From Campylobacteraceae bacterium (GTDB lineage Bacteria > Campylobacterota > Campylobacteria > Campylobacterales > Sulfurovaceae): a stretch of 11,114 nt of DNA. Positions 6,624 to 11,114 of the stretch are shown here, in pieces. The position numbers and the translations under genes are program-made. The stretch lies in the NCBI GenBank assembly GCA_027030605.1, contig JALVEV010000131.1, positions 1 through 11,114 of the forward strand, in the 5' to 3' direction. Every line of letters begins with the position of its first letter. Within the stretch, counting starts at the first letter, position 1. The notes under the pieces were generated by a model, which saw nothing but the letters and a program-made list of their open reading frames with translations, searched no databases and was not told the origin of the DNA.

Positions 6624-7378
6624 TATGCTGTACCCTGTTGTGTAACATCAATATCTTCTAGTTGAATCTCATCTTTTACAATATGAGAAGCGTACTCTTT
6701 TGCTTTTTTATATTGCTGTGTTGCAAAATAGAGTTGAGCAATATTTTTATAGTTTAATTGGGTAACAGCATGTTCTTCGCCAAAGATACTTTTGTTTATC
6801 TCTAAAGCTTTTTTATGGTGTTCAATGGCTGATTTATTGTCTCCTTGAGTTGCTTCTAGTACGGCTAAATTGGTATAGGATATGGCTGTATCTATTTTCT
6901 CTTTTTGAACAATATCCTCTTTTATTTGTATTGTTTGACGAGTTAAATTGATAGCTTTTTCAATCTCTCCCATACTTGCATAGAGCGTTCCAATGTTATT
7001 GTAGCTTTCAGCAGTACGACTATCTCTTTTACCTAATATTTTTTTTCGTATATTTAGTGCTTTAAACAAGTAAGCGAGTGCTTTTTGATACTCTTTGGTC
7101 TTTTTATAGATAAGTCCAAGATTGTTATAGGAGGTTGCAATACTTAAGTTCTCTGTTCCTAAAAACTTCTCTTTAATGGCAATAGATTGTTGATAAAATT
7201 TAATGGCATTTTTATAGTCATGATGTCTATATGCTTGAACGCCTCTATTGTTTAAAATATTTGCTCTCTTTACTGCTTGAGACTTCTCTTGGGCATTATA
7301 GTGAGAAGTATTTTTAGATGGTAGAAGAGGTGAACATGCTGTAAAGAAGAGAGTTGCAAAAAGCAAAAATTTGGGCAT
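6620..7378 (-). CDS. TPR-repeat lipoprotein (kinesin-light-chain-type 42-residue repeats)
   Basis: I place the start at the ATG at 7378 (252 residues). The frame also opens from a TTG at 7414, but the promoter -10 box for the gene lies over those codons. An AGGA site stands 8 bases before the 7378 ATG. A lipoprotein signal (MPKFLLFATLFFTAC) makes C15 the likely lipidated residue. Five tetratricopeptide repeats follow in exact 42-residue register, with the small conserved residue at G46, G88, G130, A172 and A214. Each has the pattern of small/aromatic helix A, then a helix B ending in A-L-x-I-x-K. These 42-residue units (TPR_10/TPR_12 type) are protein-binding scaffolds, so the role is likely a periplasmic or outer-membrane adaptor with unknown partner. 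The gene runs against its flanking genes and shares overlapping stop codons with the nitrilase-family gene. Confidence 0.85.
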   Translation of the reverse strand: MPKFLLFATLFFTACSPLLPSKNTSHYNAQEKSQAVKRANILNNRGVQAYRHHDYKNAIKFYQQSIAIKEKFLGTENLSIATSYNNLGLIYKKTKEYQKALAYLFKALNIRKKILGKRDSRTAESYNNIGTLYASMGEIEKAINLTRQTIQIKEDIVQKEKIDTAISYTNLAVLEATQGDNKSAIEHHKKALEINKSIFGEEHAVTQLNYKNIAQLYFATQQYKKAKEYASHIVKDEIQLEDIDVTQQGTAY

Positions 7379-7405
7379 TGGTAGAATCCTATTATGGTTT
7401 TTGAA

Positions 7406-7411
7406 ATTATA
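7406..7411 (-). promoter_or_regulatory. -10 box for the TPR lipoprotein gene
   Basis: TATAAT on the minus strand in an ATTG-TATAAT context, the same as upstream of nrdB. Expected start is near 7399, giving a leader of about 21 bases before the ATG at 7378. This position excludes the longer reading from 7414. Confidence 0.65.
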
Positions 7412-7546
7412 CAATAGGAATTTGAAAGTAGCTATTTATGTTATTTATTATTTAAACACATCTTATGATATTAACATTTGGTGGGGTAAAAATTTGATTG
7501 ATTAAAGAACTTCTCAACAAATAACATTTTTTAATCACATTTTAGA

Positions 7547-7552
7547 TAAAAT
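7547..7552 (+). promoter_or_regulatory. Probable -10 box for pcm
   Basis: TAAAAT in a TTTAGA-TAAAAT context, with an expected start near 7559. The 160-base divergent spacer from 7415 to 7574 otherwise holds only AT-rich sequence, with no open frame of useful length. Confidence 0.45.
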
Positions 7553-7574
7553 CCTTCGGAAATAAATTAGGTAA

Positions 7575-8219
7575 ATGGTGATAAGGTTGTCAAAGAGTGT
7601 AAAGCAGGTGCTTATGGTAGAGGAGATAGAGAAACGGTTTAGACTCTCTCCTTATGTAAAAAAAGCATTTTTAGAGGTCAATAGAGAAGAGTTTGTTCCA
7701 AAAGGTTTTGGGCAAATGGCATTTACGTTAGATGCTCTACCTATGCAACAAAATCAATGGATTTCATCTCCCTTAACAGTGGCTAAAATGACACAATATC
7801 TTGAGCTTAAAGGTGTTGACTCTGTTCTTGAGATTGGGTGTGGTAGTGGCTATCAAGCAGCGATACTCTCTAAGCTTTGTCGTCGTGTCTTTACAATAGA
7901 GCGTATAGACTCTCTACTTAAAGAGGCAAAAGAGCGTTTTCGGTCTGAAAAAATTAATAATATCTTTACCCGTTTTGATGATGGTCAACGTGGATGGAGA
8001 GAGTATGCTCCTTTTGAACGAATTCTCTTTTCAGCAACAGCAAAATCTATTCCTCCTATACTCTTTTCTCAGTTAGCAGAAGGGGGAATTCTACTTGCTC
8101 CCATTGAGAGAGATGGTCTTCAAATTATTACTCGCTACTATAAAAAAAATGGTAAAATTACTTCTGAAATTATTGAACCTTGCCTGTTTGTTCCTATTGT
8201 TGATGGATGTATTAAATAA
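7575..8219 (+). CDS. pcm: Protein-L-isoaspartate O-methyltransferase
   Basis: The enzyme transfers a methyl group from S-adenosylmethionine to L-isoaspartyl residues of damaged proteins so they can revert to normal aspartate; it acts in the cytosol. Visible signatures are NREEFVP (36-42, the family's PREKFV-like element), WISSPLTVAKM (62-72, matching the conserved TIS-x-P-x-x-x-A-x-M region), and the SAM-binding glycine motif VLEIGCGSGYQ (84-94). A TIER segment follows at the next beta strand. Length 214 fits the family. The start is uncertain: ATG 7575 and GTG 7578 share a weak TTAGG site, and ATG 7614 would still keep the core. I keep 7575 because the -10 box at 7547 would leave a short leader. 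It is followed by an AT-rich spacer before wecB. Confidence 0.88.
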   Translation: MVIRLSKSVKQVLMVEEIEKRFRLSPYVKKAFLEVNREEFVPKGFGQMAFTLDALPMQQNQWISSPLTVAKMTQYLELKGVDSVLEIGCGSGYQAAILSKLCRRVFTIERIDSLLKEAKERFRSEKINNIFTRFDDGQRGWREYAPFERILFSATAKSIPPILFSQLAEGGILLAPIERDGLQIITRYYKKNGKITSEIIEPCLFVPIVDGCIK

Positions 8220-8317
8220 ATTTATAAAATATTAAGAATCTCTATATAAATTAAACCTTTGCAAAGAGATAATATTATATATTACTATTTCATAAAAATA
8301 AACAATAAGAATAGAGT
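8220..8317. other. AT-rich spacer between pcm and wecB
   Basis: This 98-base stretch is about 15% G+C by hand count. It contains overlapping -10-like strings (for example TATATT at 8278-8283) that could drive wecB, and a short CTTTGCAAAG palindrome at 8257-8266. No clear terminator or open frame is present. Confidence 0.4.
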
Positions 8318-9463
8318 ATGAAACAGAAAATTTTAATAGTATTTGGAACTCGACCAGAAGCAATCAAAATGGCACCATTGGTTAAGAGATTCCAAGAGGA
8401 ACCAGAGATATTTGAATTAAAAGTATGTGTTACTGCACAACATAGAGAGATGTTAGACCAAGTATTAGAACTTTTTGAGATAGAGCCTGATTTTGATTTA
8501 AATATTATGAAGTCAGGACAAGATTTATATGATGTAACTTCAAATGTTCTTCTTGGTATGCGAGATGTTTTAACAGAGTTTAAACCAGATGTTGTCTTTG
8601 TTCATGGAGATACCTCTACAACCTCTTCAACAGCACTAGCATCTTTTTATCAGCAGATAAAAGTAGCTCACGTTGAAGCAGGGCTTAGAACAGGGAACAT
8701 CTACTCACCTTGGCCAGAAGAGGCTAACCGACAGATTACAGGTGTTTTGTCTAACTACCATTTTGCACCAACTACAACAAGTCAAGAGAATCTACTAAGA
8801 GAAAATAAAGACCCAAAATCTATTTTAGTAACAGGAAATACAGTTATTGATGCACTCTATTTAGCATTAGACAAAATTAAGAATAATAGCACGTTAAAAG
8901 AGTCTATTGTTAAGTCAATTGAGGATGAAATTGCTGATGAGAGCTTTAGTTTAGAGTCATCAAAATTTATCTTAGTGACAGGACATCGCCGTGAAAACCA
9001 TGGTCAAGGTTTTATTAATATCTGTAAAGGTTTAAAGAGTATTGCTTTAAATAACCCTAATATATCTATTATCTATCCTGTACATCTAAATCCAAATGTT
9101 CAAAAACCAGTCAATGAGCTACTCTCAGATGTTAAAAATATCTACTTAATTAAACCGATGCAGTATGAGGCATTTATCTATATGATGGATAAATCTTACT
9201 TTATTATTACCGATAGTGGTGGAGTGCAAGAGGAAGCACCATCTTTAGGCAAACCAGTTTTGGTAATGCGAGATACAACAGAGAGACCAGAAGCCCTAGA
9301 GGCTGGTACAGTTAAGTTGGTTGGAACCGATACTGATTTAATTGTTCAAGAGGCTGAAAAACTTTTAAATAGTAAAGAGGCTTATGCGTCAATGTCAAAA
9401 GCTCATAACCCTTATGGTGATGGAACAGCTTGTAAACAGATAGTTGATTTTTTTAAAAAGTAA
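8318..9463 (+). CDS. wecB: UDP-N-acetylglucosamine 2-epimerase (non-hydrolysing)
   Basis: This 381-residue cytosolic enzyme interconverts UDP-GlcNAc and UDP-ManNAc, the precursor of ManNAc- and ManNAcA-containing surface glycans. The family's motifs are all present: GTRPEAIKMAP (R12, K17), HGDTST (D98), HVEAGLRT (E120), PWPEEANR (E134), GHRREN (H223), and the UDP-binding DSGGVQEEAPSLGKP segment followed by RDTTERPEA. The D98/E120/E134 spacing matches E. coli WecB D95/E117/E131. The length matches the non-hydrolysing type, so it is not the bifunctional GNE or the hydrolysing NeuC type. The Shine-Dalgarno site is weak (AAGAATAGAG ahead of ATG). It is followed by a 121-base spacer and a beta-helix gene, which suggests the left end of a polysaccharide locus. 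Confidence 0.95.
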   Translation: MKQKILIVFGTRPEAIKMAPLVKRFQEEPEIFELKVCVTAQHREMLDQVLELFEIEPDFDLNIMKSGQDLYDVTSNVLLGMRDVLTEFKPDVVFVHGDTSTTSSTALASFYQQIKVAHVEAGLRTGNIYSPWPEEANRQITGVLSNYHFAPTTTSQENLLRENKDPKSILVTGNTVIDALYLALDKIKNNSTLKESIVKSIEDEIADESFSLESSKFILVTGHRRENHGQGFINICKGLKSIALNNPNISIIYPVHLNPNVQKPVNELLSDVKNIYLIKPMQYEAFIYMMDKSYFIITDSGGVQEEAPSLGKPVLVMRDTTERPEALEAGTVKLVGTDTDLIVQEAEKLLNSKEAYASMSKAHNPYGDGTACKQIVDFFKK

Positions 9464-9491
9464 CTATCATGACATTTTTTCCCTTTTTTAG

Positions 9492-9537
9492 ATATAGCAT
9501 AAAGTAAAATATTAAAATATATTTTTTTATGCTATAT
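9492..9537. repeat. Perfect 12-bp inverted repeat in the wecB/beta-helix spacer
   Basis: ATATAGCATAAA (9492-9503) and TTTATGCTATAT (9526-9537) are exact reverse complements 22 bases apart. Inside them AAAATAT and ATATTTT form a second 7-bp pair around a 6-base loop, with only GT unpaired on the left. The right arm overlaps the -10 box at 9535. It could be an operator or an AT-rich hairpin. No T-run follows the right arm, so a standard plus-strand terminator is unlikely. Confidence 0.7.
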
Positions 9538-9540
9538 AAT
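9535..9540 (+). promoter_or_regulatory. -10 box for the beta-helix gene
   Basis: TATAAT in an ATGC-TATATAAT context. Expected start is near 9547, giving a leader of about 38 bases with AAGGGA at 9575-9580 before the ATG at 9585. Confidence 0.6.
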
Positions 9541-9584
9541 CTATTTGTAGTAAACTTATTAAAAATAAATATTTAAGGGAAAAA

Positions 9585-11114
9585 ATGAAATTTTTAAAAA
9601 AGATAACTCTAGGATTTATACTACTGGTTACTATTGTTGTCATTGGGTATATGGTTGAAATTAAAAAAATAGATTCAACTACTGACACTACAAATTATAA
9701 TAAAAACTATAATTTAAAAATGATAAAGAGTTCTAAGCCTACCCAAGAGTCTCCTTGGGGATTTCAAGAGATATTATTAAAAAATAAGGTTGAGCATAGG
9801 GTAAGTAGCATATCTGAGTATCAACAACTTATAAAAGATAATACAAAAAATGCTCAATGGCTAGATAATAAAGTACATATTATCCATTTTGCAAAAGGAC
9901 TATATAAACTTCCTTTAAGTAATAGTTATTATCTTTTATTGGTTCCTTCACAAACCATTATTGAGGGGGCTGGAATGGGAGAGACTATTTTTGAGGCTGT
10001 AGCTGAGATTGGCAAAAAAGATAAGTTTCATTTTAGACGACTATTTAATTTAGAGTATGCAACTCATGATGTAGTAGTCAGGGGAATTAGTTTTTATAAT
10101 AGAACAAGAGACAATAAATGGGGTCTATTTCATGCTAATGGTTCTTTTAATAGAGAGAATTATCTATTTGAAAATATAGAGTTTGATGATGTATTTGGTG
10201 CAATTGGAAAAAATGGTTATAGTAGTAATTTTATTACCTTTAGAGGTTTAAAAAAGAGAATTGGAAATACAACAAAACGAATCAAAAATAATTTTAAGAT
10301 ACCTGTTCCTATAGGGTATCAATTTTATTCAGGCAATAATGATAATGTTAAGTTGGCTGGACAAATTGGAATTAAAGAGGGGAGTAGTGTTGTTGTTCAT
10401 GATTGTCTATTAGGAGACAATATATCTGCTACACTAGATATCTACTCTAACTATGTTGAGATTGTAGGTGTTAAGTTTATCAATCCACTACATGACCATG
10501 CTATTAAAGCACCTAATGGAAATCATCTATATATACATGATTCCTCTTTTGAACTGAATTATAATACAAAACTTATAGAGGATTCTGGTTATTGGAATCC
10601 AACATTTATTACTCATGAGATTACAAATGAAGATAAAATTTCATTAAGAAAGAGTTACCACTTTAAAAATTTAAAATTTATACGAAAATATAAAAAAATT
10701 TTAGTAGTAAAAAATGGTCTAAAGATAGCTTATGTCGAATCTGAACCATTTACCATCTATGATGAATCTAAAAAGAGACAGAATAATGTCTCAGGAGATG
10801 TAGTATGGGAAAATATCTCCTTTGAGGGGTATAGTAAAGAGCATCAAGTTGTTGGATACTCAAATGTACAGACAAAAGAGGGGTATGAGGCGTTAAACTA
10901 TACCAATTTTATGGCAAAACCTGCACAGATGAAATTAAATAATAAAAATCTTCATGGAACTTATAAAGTAATGATTCAACAAAGAAGTGGAACTTCAAAA
11001 GAAGATAAGAGTGGGGTATACTCTTGGGGAGATAATAAAAATCTTAATATTGATTTTCCACGCGACAATAGACTCTTCATTGGAAGTAAGCAACAATCAA
11101 TGGGTAAAGAGTAT
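9585..11114 (+). CDS. Membrane-anchored right-handed beta-helix protein, 3' end outside window
   Basis: The frame is open from ATG 9585 to the last base, giving 510 residues with no stop. AAGGGA lies 4 bases before the ATG. A Lys-rich N-terminus and one hydrophobic segment (about 7-23) predict an inner-membrane anchor or uncleaved signal, with the rest in the periplasm. The body looks like the pectate-lyase fold. IIEGAGMGETI (125-135) is the usual opening strand-turn element. It is followed by repeated short strand units such as VVVRGISFYNRT (163-174), a later VEIVGVKFINP unit, and HLYIHDSSFE. An H303-D-H305 motif and several Trp and Asn residues could belong to a sugar site, but I cannot assign catalytic residues. 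Relatives with this fold include polysaccharide lyases and alginate C5-epimerases. Its place after wecB supports a role in modifying or cutting an exported polysaccharide. Confidence 0.75.
   Translation, partial: MKFLKKITLGFILLVTIVVIGYMVEIKKIDSTTDTTNYNKNYNLKMIKSSKPTQESPWGFQEILLKNKVEHRVSSISEYQQLIKDNTKNAQWLDNKVHIIHFAKGLYKLPLSNSYYLLLVPSQTIIEGAGMGETIFEAVAEIGKKDKFHFRRLFNLEYATHDVVVRGISFYNRTRDNKWGLFHANGSFNRENYLFENIEFDDVFGAIGKNGYSSNFITFRGLKKRIGNTTKRIKNNFKIPVPIGYQFYSGNNDNVKLAGQIGIKEGSSVVVHDCLLGDNISATLDIYSNYVEIVGVKFINPLHDHAIKAPNGNHLYIHDSSFELNYNTKLIEDSGYWNPTFITHEITNEDKISLRKSYHFKNLKFIRKYKKILVVKNGLKIAYVESEPFTIYDESKKRQNNVSGDVVWENISFEGYSKEHQVVGYSNVQTKEGYEALNYTNFMAKPAQMKLNNKNLHGTYKVMIQQRSGTSKEDKSGVYSWGDNKNLNIDFPRDNRLFIGSKQQSMGKEY

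Noticed and set aside
7379..7414. Longer N-terminus (TTG at 7414) for the TPR lipoprotein
   Set aside because: The -10 box at 7406-7411 lies over these codons, and the 7378 ATG gives a clean lipoprotein signal with an AGGA site.
8240..8271. ATCTCT...AGAGAT inverted repeat after pcm as a terminator
   Set aside because: The 6-bp arms are about 20 bases apart and no T-run follows, so it is no better than chance in AT-rich DNA.
9473..9489. T-runs after wecB as phase-variable or terminator tracts
   Set aside because: Six T, CCC and six T lie outside any coding frame, and no GC-rich stem precedes them. Switching tracts in this phylum are usually longer G or C runs.
1..11114. CRISPR array, tRNA, rRNA, transposase, phage or defence system
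   Set aside because: No direct-repeat array, cloverleaf, IS ends or recognisable defence protein was seen on either strand.

Overview
The window is a low-G+C chromosomal segment with tightly packed genes. It looks like a Campylobacterota genome, of the Sulfurovum or Sulfurimonas type. This rests on three things: the NrdB N-terminus and NrdB/nitrilase/Pcm neighbourhood, which resemble what I recall from that phylum; a c553-type cytochrome; and promoters that show a near-perfect TATAAT box without a clear -35 element. The genus is inferred from general resemblance and not proven.

Layout, left to right. (1) 2-881: the 3' end of a c-type cytochrome gene overlaps a VanZ-like membrane protein gene. 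(2) 884-1717: a stand-alone gene for an unrecognised polytopic membrane protein, with its own -10 box and a terminator hairpin that contains its stop codon. (3) 1722-4795: a TlpA-like thioredoxin-fold lipoprotein (minus strand) is divergent from a half-size ABC exporter (plus strand). A small lipoprotein made of two diverged copies of a two-cysteine unit follows the exporter. (4) 4809-8219: nrdB (class Ia ribonucleotide reductase, all iron ligands and the radical tyrosine present), a nitrilase-superfamily amidohydrolase, a convergent kinesin-light-chain-style TPR lipoprotein, and pcm (isoaspartyl repair methyltransferase). (5) 8220-11114: two very AT-rich spacers flank a UDP-GlcNAc 2-epimerase (wecB type). 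A long membrane-anchored right-handed beta-helix protein follows and runs off the right edge. This is probably the start of a surface or exopolysaccharide locus.

How the parts relate. Most of the window is housekeeping or envelope function in short transcription units, several with their own visible -10 box. Four proteins are predicted lipoproteins or membrane-anchored and face the periplasm: the TlpA-like protein, the Cys-pair lipoprotein, the TPR lipoprotein and the beta-helix protein. WecB would supply UDP-ManNAc, and the beta-helix protein would fit a periplasmic polysaccharide-modifying or degrading enzyme.

I found no tRNA, rRNA, CRISPR array, transposase, phage gene or recognisable defence system. 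The most unusual items are a predicted leaderless ABC-transporter mRNA, the gap-free internal duplication in the small lipoprotein, and a 12-bp perfect inverted repeat overlapping the promoter of the beta-helix gene.
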